Virus record (IMG/VR): IMGVR_UViG_3300044712_001255
Coordinates: 124,001 to 188,000 of that record
From: a virus
Strand: one strand, 5' to 3'
Length of the DNA stretch: 64,000 nt
The position numbers and the translations under genes are program-made. Positions 7,911 to 16,863 of this stretch are shown piece by piece (positions within the stretch are counted from its first letter, which is position 1; every line of letters begins with the position of its first letter). The notes below the pieces were generated by a model. It saw nothing but the letters and a program-made list of their open reading frames with translations. It made no database searches and was not told the DNA's origin.

Positions 7911-8416
7911 TGACAGTTCAATTGGAACTTTTTTCATCGGCGAGGCCACCACGTCCACAAAGAACTGACGAAGCCGTGTTTCAGCTCATGATTGATCGCA
8001 TGATGCCTCGAGTGATGCATTGGATGGATCAACAACCTGATCTTCCAGGAAGCGAGTTCTATGAAGACGTAAAGCGTGATCTTGTGTCTTGTCTAGAGGA
8101 TCGCGGCCGCCAACTTGATGCATGGGAGGCTGTGATGTATCCCAACGACACGTGTCGTTGGGATATGGATCGTGACTCTCTTGACCTATTCGACGAAGTG
8201 AATGACGTATTGGGAGAATGCCACAATGATCTTATCATGGATTGGGTTGATCGATACAATGTAAAGTGTCGCTTCAATGTTAATGACGTCGTACGTGTAA
8301 ATGGGAGAATTGCTGATACGGTTGAACGCGTTAGCAAAGTCATAACCACACATGCGAGCTATCTGATCAAGGGTTCATTTGTGAATGATGAAGACGTTTA
8401 TGCAGTGGTAGTATGA
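7907..8416 (+). CDS. Unknown 169-residue protein
   Basis: Preceded by GGAGGA and overlapping the FmdB gene (ATG at 7907 or 7910). It is acidic, helical and Trp/Met-rich in the middle (RVMHWMDQQ), with a C-terminal VNDVVRVNGRIADTV stretch like a small beta-barrel. No family recognised. Confidence 0.65.
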   Translation: MMTVQLELFSSARPPRPQRTDEAVFQLMIDRMMPRVMHWMDQQPDLPGSEFYEDVKRDLVSCLEDRGRQLDAWEAVMYPNDTCRWDMDRDSLDLFDEVNDVLGECHNDLIMDWVDRYNVKCRFNVNDVVRVNGRIADTVERVSKVITTHASYLIKGSFVNDEDVYAVVV

Positions 8417-8637
8417 ACATTGAAAATACCAAAAAGATTCGTGCCGCAGTCAAAGAAGCTGGCGAATACTTAAAAGATAAGTTACAACCAACGCCAGATC
8501 ATCCTGTTCGTAATCCTTGGGCTCATCTTTGGCGTGAAATCAAGACAAAGATGGGTAAGTCGTACATTGATTGCGACGACTCTGACGTGGATGCAATTAT
8601 GCAAACAATTGAGTATTATCGGACACATCCATGTTAA
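8413..8637 (+). CDS. Unknown 74-residue protein
   Basis: MNIENTKKIRAAVKEAGEYL start, overlapping its neighbours on both sides in ATGA style. Charged, probably helical. No family recognised. Confidence 0.6.
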   Translation: MNIENTKKIRAAVKEAGEYLKDKLQPTPDHPVRNPWAHLWREIKTKMGKSYIDCDDSDVDAIMQTIEYYRTHPC

Positions 8638-9242
8638 CACTTCCTAAAGTCTGGCTGACGTCAGACACGCACTTTGGCCACGAAAACATCATCAAATATT
8701 GCAACCGACCGTTCAATGACGTGTGGCAAATGAATGTTGCGCTCACCACAATCTGGACGGGTAAGGTTACTGATGATGACATTGTCGTTCATCTTGGTGA
8801 TTTGACCTTGATGAAGGACCCAAAAAAGTACAAATCGACTTGGCAGCTTATCAGGTCTTTACCAGGTAAGAAGATACTAGTGAGAGGTAATCATGATCAC
8901 CCACGTATAGTTCCATACTTACGTGAAATTGGGTGGGTGATTGTCAATGAGATCATCTCGGAAAATGTCACAATGAGGCACATCCCGCCGACTGGAACCA
9001 GTGATGCTGACATCGTTTGTGCGCCTGATGTATTTCTACATGGGCACATCCACGGAAAGTCGCATCACAGAGATCATCCGAGTGGGAATTGCTATGATGT
9101 TGGTGTTGACGCGACGGCAGACTACGGTCCTGTGTTGCTCGATGGATTTCTAGAGGCAAAAGACCTTCCGCGAGTGAAACAAGCGTTGCTTGACATGTAC
9201 AATGCTAATGTCATCAACCCATCGGAGCACGAGAATGTTTAA
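8631..9242 (+). CDS. Calcineurin-like metallophosphoesterase
   Basis: 203 residues with the metallophosphoesterase motifs in order: SDTHFGH (residues ~9-15), GDL with DDIVVHLGD, GNHDH (~85), and a C-terminal HGHIHG. These residues bind a two-metal centre that cleaves phosphoester bonds. Single-domain relatives in bacteria and phages act on nucleotides or cyclic nucleotides, and the substrate here is unknown. If cyclic nucleotides are cleaved it could counter signalling-type defences, but that is speculation. Overlaps the next gene by 8 nt. Confidence 0.85.
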   Translation: MLTLPKVWLTSDTHFGHENIIKYCNRPFNDVWQMNVALTTIWTGKVTDDDIVVHLGDLTLMKDPKKYKSTWQLIRSLPGKKILVRGNHDHPRIVPYLREIGWVIVNEIISENVTMRHIPPTGTSDADIVCAPDVFLHGHIHGKSHHRDHPSGNCYDVGVDATADYGPVLLDGFLEAKDLPRVKQALLDMYNANVINPSEHENV

Positions 9243-9801
9243 ACAACACGTCATCTGCGTTGTAGGCCCAGATCGTATCGGTAAGACAACAATGGTGAAG
9301 TTGTTGTCGCATTGTTTGAACATCCCGTCATACAAGGCATCAAAGGAACAGAGTGATTTTCTAAATTCTCAAGACAAGTTCCTACAGCAACTACGACTTG
9401 CTGATCCGCGTCAGCTTGATTTGCTTGAACAGATCAAGTTTTCAATGATCATGGATCGTGGATGGGTATGCGAGTATCCCTATTCAAAGTTGTATGGTCG
9501 TAGCACTGACTTCAACCAATTGATGCAAAATGACGCGCGATACGCAGCGTTGGGTACAAAGATAGTGTTTTTGTATCGAACTTCGTACGCAGGACTTCAG
9601 GATGACTTGGATCCTACGCTTACTGACAAACGATTGCAGATCATCCATGATGGATACGAAGAATTCTTTCAAATTACGCGGTGTGAAGTTGTCAAACTTT
9701 GCGTAGATCCGCATGTTGGTGAAATGTACTATGATGAACAAGAAAAGCTCAACGAACTTATCAAGGCGTTGTTTCACACGGAGCTGATAAAAGGTGTCTG
9801 A
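9235..9801 (+). CDS. dNMP/thymidylate kinase-like P-loop protein
   Basis: 188 residues from ATG 9235. The Walker A site GPDRIGKTT is at residues ~11-19, and MIMDRGWVCEYPYS near 75 matches the DR(Y/W) motif of thymidylate-kinase-like enzymes. These phosphorylate a deoxynucleoside monophosphate. With TK, dCMP deaminase and the TS homologue at 17.9-20.6 kb it would complete a pyrimidine route. The lid region is unclear, so the substrate is uncertain. Confidence 0.65.
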   Translation: MFKQHVICVVGPDRIGKTTMVKLLSHCLNIPSYKASKEQSDFLNSQDKFLQQLRLADPRQLDLLEQIKFSMIMDRGWVCEYPYSKLYGRSTDFNQLMQNDARYAALGTKIVFLYRTSYAGLQDDLDPTLTDKRLQIIHDGYEEFFQITRCEVVKLCVDPHVGEMYYDEQEKLNELIKALFHTELIKGV

Positions 9802-10006
9802 CATCGTTCCGTTGAAAAAAGTGGACGTTGTCGTCCAGATTGCAAATGGCATAGAAACATTTCAAGCCGCAAAGCAGCTTGAAAAACTTGGTCTCGAAGT
9901 GACTCACGTTCTTGGGAACACGAGTACTGTGATTGGTAAATGCCTCGAAGAAGACGTTCTCAAATTACAATGTCATACTCGTGTTGCGAAGATTGAGATT
10001 GATTAA
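9794..10006 (+). CDS. Unknown 70-residue protein (GTG start)
   Basis: GTG 9794 follows ATAAAAGG and overlaps the kinase gene. The sequence VDVVVQIANGIETFQAAKQL then VTHVLGNTSTVIG suggests a small alpha/beta fold. It ends convergently against the minus-strand gene with a 4-nt overlap. Function unknown. Confidence 0.55.
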   Translation: MSDIVPLKKVDVVVQIANGIETFQAAKQLEKLGLEVTHVLGNTSTVIGKCLEEDVLKLQCHTRVAKIEID

Positions 10007-10257
10007 TCTTCGTTTGCAATCCAATTGCTTGACCCGATGACGTTATCAGGCGCTCTTTCACCAATTGCAATTGTTCTGCTACGATCGTCTTCGTTAATCC
10101 ACAGAATGTTTCCTTCTGTCTCGGCTACCACCATACGACGGTCTGTTTGATCGAATAACGCACGCATTTGTCGACAGATCTCATCAACGTCTGTGCTTTC
10201 TAGCGTGATGCAATCTGGTACGTCCTTTAGTAGGTTGTACTTGACTTTGACTTTCAT
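10003..10257 (-). CDS. Small minus-strand protein
   Basis: 84 residues beginning MKVKVKYNLLKDVPDC with alternating strand/helix character and no low-complexity bias. There is no competing + strand frame here, which supports it as one of only two believable minus-strand genes in the window. The ribosome site is weak. Function unknown. Confidence 0.55.
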   Translation of the reverse strand: MKVKVKYNLLKDVPDCITLESTDVDEICRQMRALFDQTDRRMVVAETEGNILWINEDDRSRTIAIGERAPDNVIGSSNWIANED

Positions 10258-10263
10258 GAGATA

Positions 10264-10369
10264 TCATCTACGTATTTTATAGGCGGTGCCATTAGAATCA
10301 GCTACCCAAAAACATTTTGTAAGCATTACGGCGATGAATTGCCGTAGGGACGACGTGCTTCTCATACAT
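10264..10369 (-). pseudogene. Possible frameshifted small minus-strand ORF
   Basis: On the minus strand an ATG at 10369 reads MYEKHVVPTAIHRRNAYKMF and then, only after skipping one base in a run of five T, WVADSNGTAYKIRR to the stop at 10264. The joined 34-residue sequence looks protein-like, and each frame alone does not. It could be a decayed gene or a homopolymer error. Confidence 0.3.
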
Positions 10370-10443
10370 TGTAAGTATGTGATACGTCTTGTTGATGTTG
10401 TACGAATAACACCAAGAGTTAGAAAAATATGGCAATTATGTTG

Positions 10444-10472
10444 TTGACGCCACATATAACAACTGTGATAAT
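10444..10472 (+). promoter_or_regulatory. Sigma-70-like promoter: TTGACG, 17-nt spacer, GATAAT
   Basis: TTGACG (10444-10449) and GATAAT (10467-10472) are separated by exactly 17 nt. The ATG at 10480 follows 7 nt later, predicting a leaderless or nearly leaderless transcript. Confidence 0.65.
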
Positions 10473-10479
10473 CAGAGAA

Positions 10480-10788
10480 ATGATGCATGAAAATCGCAGC
10501 ACGGCAGAATATGATCGTTACACGATGGAAAATATGAGAGAGTTCGTTGACCTCTTGATGAACGCGCCAGATAATCTTCTTGACGCTTCATTGAAACCAA
10601 AGATTGGTGCGTGGTCAGAACCACCTACGTCGCTCCAAATCTTGGAAGTGTTGGATTTTGCAATTCGCGGCGCGTTGGCAAGCAGCGTCGTGGTATCTGT
10701 GCTGGAGTCTGTCTATTCTCAGCGTCTCGATGAAGAGAAGACGACTCATGAAGAAGTAGTGAAGAATGCAATGTGGAGAAATCAATGA
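10480..10788 (+). CDS. Unknown 102-residue protein
   Basis: It begins MMHENRSTAEYDRYTMENMR. The start at 10480 is set by the promoter ending 7 nt before; an in-frame ATG at 10429 lies upstream of that promoter. Mostly helical and acidic. Overlaps the following VWA gene in ATGA style, so the two are an operon. No family recognised. Confidence 0.6.
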   Translation: MMHENRSTAEYDRYTMENMREFVDLLMNAPDNLLDASLKPKIGAWSEPPTSLQILEVLDFAIRGALASSVVVSVLESVYSQRLDEEKTTHEEVVKNAMWRNQ

Positions 10789-11459
10789 CTGATAAGAATT
10801 TGACTGAGATTGTGGCTATTCTTGATCGATCCGGGTCTATGTTGGACCTGCGTGCCGATACGATTGGCGGATTCAATAGCTTCGTTGCAGAACAGCGCAA
10901 GGCTGCTGGAATTGCCAAGTTGACATTGGTGCAGTTTGATGACAAGTATCAGACTGACTATGAAGGCGTTGACATCACGGCGTCTCCATTGCTTACCGAA
11001 GAGACGTATGTTCCTCGAGGAAATACGGCACTATTTGATGCAGTTGGGTTGACTATTGCGTCTGTGGGAGAACGTCTTGCGAAGCTTGATGAGTCTCAAA
11101 GGCCGGGACAAGTAATTTTTCTGATCATCACTGATGGGCAGGAGAATGCCTCACGACTGTACAGTTCTGAGAAAGTTCAAGAGATGGTGAAGCATCAAAC
11201 GGAAGTCTATAACTGGACGTTCGTTTTCATGGGTGGTGGAGATCTGACCACGCAGACTGCGCAATCTATCGCGATGGGCATCCCTCAGACGAACTCTTAC
11301 AACTACGGTAATAACGCAGTTGGTACAAGAGCCCTGTATACCACGCTCACGAAGGGCGTATCTAAGCGCCGTGAGGAGCTCACCAGGGGTGTCATTCTGG
11401 GCGCGTGCGATGCAATGCTAGATGCAGATGACAAGGCTGAGCTCCTGAAGAGCAAGTGA
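10785..11459 (+). CDS. VWA-domain protein
   Basis: 224 residues. The three MIDAS motifs are complete: DRSGSM near residue 14, the Thr in GNTALFDAV near 82, and IITDGQENAS near 115. It resembles stand-alone VWA proteins of the TerF/YfbK kind, which bind partners through a metal ion. It is distinct in sequence from the VWA gene at 814. Directly followed by a metallo-beta-lactamase-fold gene; no functional link is known. Confidence 0.85.
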   Translation: MTDKNLTEIVAILDRSGSMLDLRADTIGGFNSFVAEQRKAAGIAKLTLVQFDDKYQTDYEGVDITASPLLTEETYVPRGNTALFDAVGLTIASVGERLAKLDESQRPGQVIFLIITDGQENASRLYSSEKVQEMVKHQTEVYNWTFVFMGGGDLTTQTAQSIAMGIPQTNSYNYGNNAVGTRALYTTLTKGVSKRREELTRGVILGACDAMLDADDKAELLKSK

Positions 11460-11467
11460 GGTTGAAT

Positions 11468-12310
11468 ATGAATGTGCGCCTAATTGCATTGGGTACTGGT
11501 TCTGCATTTTCAATGAAGAATTGGCAGACGAATTTCCTGCTCGAGGTGATTGAAGCTGACGGCACTACACGTAGGTTACTGATCGATTGTGGCAGTGACG
11601 TACGATTCTCGCTGCGGGACGTTGGACTGTCATACCTCGATATTGACGCAGTGTATGTTTCTCATGCGCACGCAGACCACGTCGGTGGTATGGAATACAT
11701 CGGTTTCTGCTCTTACTTTGACAGGAGATATGTTGATCGTCGAATTGGCACAAGGGACGCGCAAACGAAGCCCACCTTGTTCTGTGAGCGTAATCTTCTG
11801 CGTACGCTGTGGGATTACTCGCTTCGTGGTGGAATGGAAGGTTTAGAGGGCGTAGACGCTACAATCTCTACGTTCTTCAACCCAAAGCCTGTTGAACGCA
11901 ACAAATCATTCACCTTTGCGGGTGTTGATTTTGACATTGTGCAAAGCGTACACGTCTCAGCGAAATACTGCATTGTGGATTCATTTGGTCTGATGTTCAC
12001 CGATCCAGTGAACACCAAGCGTGTCTACATTACAACTGACGTACAGTTTGCGCCTGAAACCAGCATGATGGCGTATTACAAGGAAGCAAATGTCATCATT
12101 CATGATTGTGAAACAGCAGGATTCAAGAGTGGTGTTCATGCGCACTACGATAACCTGAAGACTCTGAAACCAGAGATCAAGAAGAAGATGCGTCTAATTC
12201 ACTATCAGGATAATGTCATTGACAATTGGGATGAGTGGAGTAAAAAGGCACTCGACGATGAGTTCCATGGGTTTACGCAAAAGGGACTGATTTACTCGAG
12301 CGAGGAATAA
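11468..12310 (+). CDS. Metallo-beta-lactamase-fold hydrolase (RNase Z/phosphodiesterase-like)
   Basis: 280 residues from ATG 11468, preceded by GAGG. It starts VRLIALGTGSAF as in RNase Z-like proteins and carries SHAHADHVGG near residue 65, the HxHxDH zinc site, plus a later TTDVQF and IHDCE supplying further ligands. This subgroup cleaves RNA or cyclic phosphodiesters. The substrate is not determined. No signal peptide, so cytoplasmic. Possible roles are tRNA or mRNA processing, or removal of a defence signal. Confidence 0.8.
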   Translation: MNVRLIALGTGSAFSMKNWQTNFLLEVIEADGTTRRLLIDCGSDVRFSLRDVGLSYLDIDAVYVSHAHADHVGGMEYIGFCSYFDRRYVDRRIGTRDAQTKPTLFCERNLLRTLWDYSLRGGMEGLEGVDATISTFFNPKPVERNKSFTFAGVDFDIVQSVHVSAKYCIVDSFGLMFTDPVNTKRVYITTDVQFAPETSMMAYYKEANVIIHDCETAGFKSGVHAHYDNLKTLKPEIKKKMRLIHYQDNVIDNWDEWSKKALDDEFHGFTQKGLIYSSEE

Positions 12311-12313
12311 AGA

Positions 12314-13603
12314 ATGAAGAGATTGTTGATTGAGACACAGTTGAGCAATTACGATACCAAGGGTAAGTTCATCCTCGAGTGCGACTCAGGCTGGCAAATG
12401 TGTCTTGGACGAGTTCGAGAAATGTTAAAGTTGAATCCACAACTTTACATTGACGTATTGGGTCCCGACCTAACGCAGTGCCGCACATTGCCACATGAAG
12501 TCAATCAAGATATTTTTGGCGATAGGGTACGTTACATACCCATGAATATCATTCCAAATGCGTTGGCAACTCGATATGATTTTGACTTTGAAGGTATTGC
12601 AAAGGTGTTGAACCTTGGGTCTGACAATGATCCCAAGTACACGCATGTCTACATCAATGACCCAATGTTGTTACGGAACTATCGAGCATTGTTCTTGCTG
12701 AAGGCGAAGTACAAGCCGTTCTTTGCCGTTCACTCACACTTCGTGGATGTGCCTGAGTGTCCCAAGTTCCCAACAGAGGCCTCACTGTGGTTGGGCCAAT
12801 GTGAAGCTGCAATTAAGGCAGACTTCAACTTTTGGCAGTGCGAGTCTGCAATGTTGCAGTTCTTTGAGTCCATGAGCAACACGTATCGGTCAGATGTTGT
12901 CAAGGCGGTTAGAGATAAGTCGTTGCCATGGGATGACGGGTATTCAAGTGCAGAGATGCATCAACCTGTGAATTACGCAAATGTTCGCTTTAATGTTGAG
13001 CAACTACGGCGTGACATTAAGGATAAGACACTTGTGTTTGTTCCCAATCGAGTAGGTGGTCGTGGTAGAAGCAGCGATTACACAAATTGTGGTAAATTTC
13101 TTTTTGATGTTGTGCCTGAGATTTGGAAGAAGCGGCGTGACTTTACAATCATCGCAGGCAATCCAAATCAGAAGTTCAACAATGATGAGCTTGTCGAACT
13201 GTGTCCAGCAGTGATGAAGGTTGTACCTGATGCATTGAATCGCGATGAGTACAAGGTAATCGCGAAGATGCACGATATAAGCGTAGGACTCTTCAATGTT
13301 GATACCTTTGGTGGGACATCGTCTAGGGAATTATTGGATATTGGTAGCATCCCATTTTGGGTTGATAACTACGAGTACTCCTCAATCGCCAAGACGGTCA
13401 ATTGGCCGAATGATTTAATGACATTGTCAGATCTCAGCGACATCGCAGTGAAATTTGAAACATTGTTGGATTGGTATCAACAAACTCAACAATTTGATTT
13501 TACGCTTTCACAATGGCATGAAAAATTTCGTGACGTTGTTCGTAAACGATGCTCTTATGAGATTACGACCAAAGAAGCAATGAAAATAATGAATTTACTA
13601 TGA
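12314..13603 (+). CDS. GT-B glycosyltransferase-like protein
   Basis: 429 residues. The second half shows the GT4-like layout: TLVFVPNRVGGRGRSSDY, a Rossmann half with DFTIIAGNPNQ, then DTFGGTSSRELLDIGSIPFW. In this last segment a Glu near a small-residue turn would bind the sugar nucleotide. The first half has the other Rossmann-like half. It could glucosylate modified bases in phage DNA or another target; the hydroxymethylase-like gene at 17897 makes DNA a reasonable guess. Its stop overlaps the homing endonuclease start. Confidence 0.55.
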   Translation: MKRLLIETQLSNYDTKGKFILECDSGWQMCLGRVREMLKLNPQLYIDVLGPDLTQCRTLPHEVNQDIFGDRVRYIPMNIIPNALATRYDFDFEGIAKVLNLGSDNDPKYTHVYINDPMLLRNYRALFLLKAKYKPFFAVHSHFVDVPECPKFPTEASLWLGQCEAAIKADFNFWQCESAMLQFFESMSNTYRSDVVKAVRDKSLPWDDGYSSAEMHQPVNYANVRFNVEQLRRDIKDKTLVFVPNRVGGRGRSSDYTNCGKFLFDVVPEIWKKRRDFTIIAGNPNQKFNNDELVELCPAVMKVVPDALNRDEYKVIAKMHDISVGLFNVDTFGGTSSRELLDIGSIPFWVDNYEYSSIAKTVNWPNDLMTLSDLSDIAVKFETLLDWYQQTQQFDFTLSQWHEKFRDVVRKRCSYEITTKEAMKIMNLL

Positions 13604-14625
13604 TTCTTGAAATCATTGAAAGATGGGTAAAAACGTCTCGCTACAAATACAAAGGCAAACGTATTTTAACGGCCTTGTATAAATGTGATGCGTGTGGAAA
13701 AATTGAAGAATTGCCTTATCGCAAAGGACGTGAAAAACATCTTCGTGTTTGTTCACCTGAGTGTGATTCTCAATTGAGAAGTCGTGGTGGTAAACTTTAC
13801 AATAACATCACATCAACAAATGTTGATAAATACGGTGAAATTTTTGCTTCAAAGACGAATCTCTGTAAAGAGAAACAACGCCAAACAAACATCGAACGAT
13901 ATGGATGTGAATCTACATCGCAAAACATAGAGGTCCAGAAAAAGAGACATTCGACGTGCATGAAACGTTATGGCGGTCCTGCCCCCACTAGTGATCCAAG
14001 GGTAAGAGAAAAGGTTCGTGCAACTTGCATTCGTAAATTTGGTGGAGGTCATTTATTGGATCCTGAACTTCGTAGACGGTTTAATAATACGATGCGATCA
14101 AAGTATGGTTGTGATTGGGCGGTACAAAACAAAGAAATACGTGCAAAACAGTATCTTACAAATATCAAACGTTATGGCGTAATAGATCCTAGACATTCTG
14201 TAGAATCAAAGAGAAAGTGTGCTTCATTAGAAGTTGCTCAAAAACGTCATGAAACTATGAAACGCAATAAATCATACGGCAAATCAAAGCCTGAAGATCG
14301 ACTCTACGAAGTGCTTTGTGAAATCTTTGGTGTGGATGATGTGGAACGTCAGAAGACAGTGGAACGTTGGCCTATCGATTTCTACGTTAAGAGCATTGAT
14401 ACGTACGTGCAATACGACAGTTACTGGCATGGCGTAGGAAGAGACATTAATGAAATCGCAGAATACAAGAACAAACGTGATGTCATGATTCACAAGAAAA
14501 TGTTGACAGACATCAAACAAAACGCGTATTTTCTAGAACATCGTTTGAAACTCGTAAGAGTGTTGGGATTACAAATACGTGAAATTACTGTTGATTCAAT
14601 TAAAACACTGATGGGGTTGCTGTGA
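13600..14625 (+). CDS. Homing-type endonuclease (zinc finger + YG repeats + Vsr-like nuclease)
   Basis: 341 residues in three parts. An N-terminal Cys cluster (CDACGK, later CSPECDS) is followed by about five repeats of a K-x-(R/K)-YG unit that probably read DNA. The C-terminal nuclease-like block reads PIDFYVKSIDTYVQYD followed by YWHG. A homologue with the same order is at 36254. Such free-standing endonucleases move themselves into related phage genomes. Its start is squeezed into the upstream gene's stop codon, as expected for an insertion that keeps neighbours intact. Confidence 0.7.
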   Translation: MILEIIERWVKTSRYKYKGKRILTALYKCDACGKIEELPYRKGREKHLRVCSPECDSQLRSRGGKLYNNITSTNVDKYGEIFASKTNLCKEKQRQTNIERYGCESTSQNIEVQKKRHSTCMKRYGGPAPTSDPRVREKVRATCIRKFGGGHLLDPELRRRFNNTMRSKYGCDWAVQNKEIRAKQYLTNIKRYGVIDPRHSVESKRKCASLEVAQKRHETMKRNKSYGKSKPEDRLYEVLCEIFGVDDVERQKTVERWPIDFYVKSIDTYVQYDSYWHGVGRDINEIAEYKNKRDVMIHKKMLTDIKQNAYFLEHRLKLVRVLGLQIREITVDSIKTLMGLL

Positions 14626-14783
14626 CAGACGAAGAAATACAAGCAGACATCGATTATTTTACCAAGTGTTTGATTGATAACTTGAAGATTCCTAAGGAGT
14701 TTTTAGGCCACATCAAAGAGACACCCAATCCTCTTACAATTGAGGAAGACTTTGTGTTAGAGACCAAGGAGAAAAAAGAATGA
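14622..14783 (+). CDS. Unknown 53-residue protein (GTG start)
   Basis: GTG 14622 overlaps the endonuclease stop, and the TGA at 14781-14783 overlaps the epimerase start. The sequence VTDEEIQADIDYFTKC and an acidic C-terminus ending KEKKE look coding, and it fills the only gap in the operon. Function unknown. Confidence 0.55.
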   Translation: MTDEEIQADIDYFTKCLIDNLKIPKEFLGHIKETPNPLTIEEDFVLETKEKKE

Positions 14784-15736
14784 CAACTCGTGTGCTTATC
14801 ACAGGCGGTGCAGGTTTCATCGGTAGTAATCTCGCAAAGCGATGTGTAGATGAAGGATTTGAAGTCACCATTGTCGATGATATGTCGAATGGTCACGAAG
14901 AGTTTGTGCCAAAGGGCGTCAAACAGTTCTATAAGTGTGATTTCACTGCGCCTGCAGTGATGATAGACATTGCATTACAAAAATTTGATCTTGTGTTTCA
15001 CGTCGCTGCGCTCCCTCGAGTGAGCTACTCAGTTGAGCATCCCATAGAGACAAATGACGTCAATGTGACGAAGTCTCTTAGATTGATCAATGCATGTCGC
15101 GGTAATGTGAAGCGAATTGTTTTTTCAAGTTCATCTTCAGTGTACGGCGGCGCAGATGAGTTGCCTACACATGAGTCTGCCCCATTTCGTCCCAAGTCTC
15201 CCTATGCTCTGCAGAAGGCAATCATTGAGCAGTACCTCAGGCTCTACAACGAGACGTATGAGTTGGAGTCGTGTTGCCTGCGTTACTTCAATGTATTTGG
15301 GAAAAATCAATTAGGATCTTCGCCATACGCAACAGCTGTTTCTGCGTGGCTCACGGCTATCAAGCAAGGCAAGCCTATGCGTTCGGACGGTGATGGCACA
15401 CAGAGCCGAGATATGTGTCATGTAGACAATGTTGTTGAAGCCAATGTCCTAGCTGCAAAGTCGACTAAGGACCTACGAGGTCGTGCGTACAATGTCGCAT
15501 GCGGTGACAGGACAACCAACAATCAGATCCTTGAATATCTGAAGATGAGATATCCAGCAGCCACGAGCTACAACGCGCCTTACAGGGTGGGTGATGTGAT
15601 GCATACCCAGGCCGATATCTCTCGTATCAAAGAAGAATTGGGATACGAGGTACAGGTAAGATTCTTTGATGGCCTTGAGAGGACCATTGAATGGTATGAG
15701 ACGTCTGAGCTTGCGAAGTTAGCGTTGAAGGTGTGA
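14780..15736 (+). CDS. NAD-dependent sugar epimerase/dehydratase (extended SDR)
   Basis: 318 residues. It has the NAD-binding GGAGFIGSNL at residues 7-16, then SSSSVYGG near 117, and the catalytic Y-x3-K in SPYALQK near 141. The RSDGDGTQSRDMCHVDN segment is typical of UDP-glucose/UDP-glucuronate 4-epimerases. It would interconvert nucleotide sugars and could supply the donors for the two glycosyltransferase-like proteins (2014, 12314). The exact sugar is unknown. Confidence 0.9.
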   Translation: MTTRVLITGGAGFIGSNLAKRCVDEGFEVTIVDDMSNGHEEFVPKGVKQFYKCDFTAPAVMIDIALQKFDLVFHVAALPRVSYSVEHPIETNDVNVTKSLRLINACRGNVKRIVFSSSSSVYGGADELPTHESAPFRPKSPYALQKAIIEQYLRLYNETYELESCCLRYFNVFGKNQLGSSPYATAVSAWLTAIKQGKPMRSDGDGTQSRDMCHVDNVVEANVLAAKSTKDLRGRAYNVACGDRTTNNQILEYLKMRYPAATSYNAPYRVGDVMHTQADISRIKEELGYEVQVRFFDGLERTIEWYETSELAKLALKV

Positions 15737-15737
15737 A

Positions 15738-16286
15738 ATGACTTGTATTATCGGAATTGAACACAATGGGCGTTGTTACGTCGGTGGCGATTCAGCAGGA
15801 ATTTCAAATTATGACGTCACCATCAGGCGTGATGAGAAGGTGTTCACGAACGGCGAATTCGTAATAGGATTTACGTCATCGTTCAGAATGGGCCAAATCC
15901 TACGTTACAGGTTTGATCCACCAAAGCATCATCCCGACCAAGACGTTATGGAATACATGGTTGTCAATTTCATAGATGCTGTGAGGGAAACATTCAAGGC
16001 ATCAGGGTGGACTCCACAAGAAGATACATCAAAGGGTATTGAATGTAGCGGTACGTTCATAGTCGGCTATAAAGGGCGCATTTTTGAGATTGAAGGTGAT
16101 CTTCAGGTATCATCTCCTTCATGTGGAATTGCAACTTGTGGATGTGGCTATGCGCTTGCCCTTGGAGCAATGGACGCATTGTCAGAATACGAACATGACG
16201 TTGAAAACCGTATCAAAAAAGCATTGTCAATTGTGGCAAAGCGAAATTGCGGCGTGCATGCGCCGTTCATCGTAAAGAGCGTGTAG
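15738..16286 (+). CDS. Proteasome-like Ntn hydrolase, copy 1
   Basis: 182 residues starting MTCIIGIEHNGRCYVGGDS. After Met removal Thr2 would be the N-terminal nucleophile. The Asp in GGDS corresponds to Asp17, and the Lys in RRDEKVF to Lys33 of proteasome beta subunits and HslV. The length fits a single beta-type subunit. Two paralogues follow at 16315 and 18900. Possible roles are a peptidase ring or autoproteolytic maturation factor; no unfoldase partner is adjacent (an AAA protein lies at 43963). Confidence 0.7.
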   Translation: MTCIIGIEHNGRCYVGGDSAGISNYDVTIRRDEKVFTNGEFVIGFTSSFRMGQILRYRFDPPKHHPDQDVMEYMVVNFIDAVRETFKASGWTPQEDTSKGIECSGTFIVGYKGRIFEIEGDLQVSSPSCGIATCGCGYALALGAMDALSEYEHDVENRIKKALSIVAKRNCGVHAPFIVKSV

Positions 16287-16290
16287 TTGT

Positions 16291-16296
16291 TACAAT
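16291..16296 (+). promoter_or_regulatory. -10-like TGTTACAAT between the first two Ntn genes
   Basis: TACAAT preceded by TG-T lies 18 nt before ATG 16315, with AAGGAG between. If used, this promoter gives a short leader with a Shine-Dalgarno, unlike the start-proximal set. Confidence 0.4.
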
Positions 16297-16314
16297 AGCA
16301 AACAAGGAGAGAAA

Positions 16315-16860
16315 ATGACGTGCATTGTTGGTGTTGTGTATGGAAAGAACGTTTGGCTCGGCGGCGATAGGGCTGCGACGTCTGGTAATCTCAATAGGAC
16401 AATCATCAAAGATCCAAAGGTGTTCGTGAAAGAGAACATTGGATTTGGTGTGTGCGGATTGCCAAAGGTGATGGACACACTGCAATATCACATTGAGATT
16501 CCTGTGTACAATGGCGAAAACGTAAAGACGTATCTTGTGTCATCTGTCATTCCTGCAATTCGCAGTGGGCTCAAGGCGATGGACTGTACGGTTCACCACG
16601 AAGGACAAGATTATTTTGAGGGAGCGATGTTGGTCGCTTTCAATGGTCGTCTCTTTGAACTCGAAGCAAATTTCCAGCTTGTAGAATCAAGCAAGGGGTT
16701 CAATGCAGTTGGATCCGGTGCTGAACCCGCATTGGGGTCGCTAAGGGCAACAAAGGGCAATCCACGAACTCGTCTGCTTCAGGCTTTGCAAACGTCTGCC
16801 GAGAACAATGCAGGCGTGGCTCCACCTTTTGATGTGATTGAGATCAAGCGACAGAAATAA
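16315..16860 (+). CDS. Proteasome-like Ntn hydrolase, copy 2
   Basis: 181 residues starting MTCIVGVVYGKNVWLGGDR, with Thr2, Asp (GGDR) and Lys (KDPKVF) in the positions of the proteasome Thr1/Asp17/Lys33 triad. A later GSGAEPALGS matches the conserved glycine turn of that fold. It is diverged from copies 1 and 3 outside the catalytic parts, so the copies may form mixed complexes or have separate substrates. Confidence 0.7.
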   Translation: MTCIVGVVYGKNVWLGGDRAATSGNLNRTIIKDPKVFVKENIGFGVCGLPKVMDTLQYHIEIPVYNGENVKTYLVSSVIPAIRSGLKAMDCTVHHEGQDYFEGAMLVAFNGRLFELEANFQLVESSKGFNAVGSGAEPALGSLRATKGNPRTRLLQALQTSAENNAGVAPPFDVIEIKRQK

Positions 16861-16863
16861 GCG

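Noticed and set aside
10264-10488. Full 74-codon minus-strand frame up to 10488
   Set aside because: Its upper half lies antisense to a good promoter and gene start and is Cys/His/Ser-rich. Only the lower part, with a frame change, looks protein-like.
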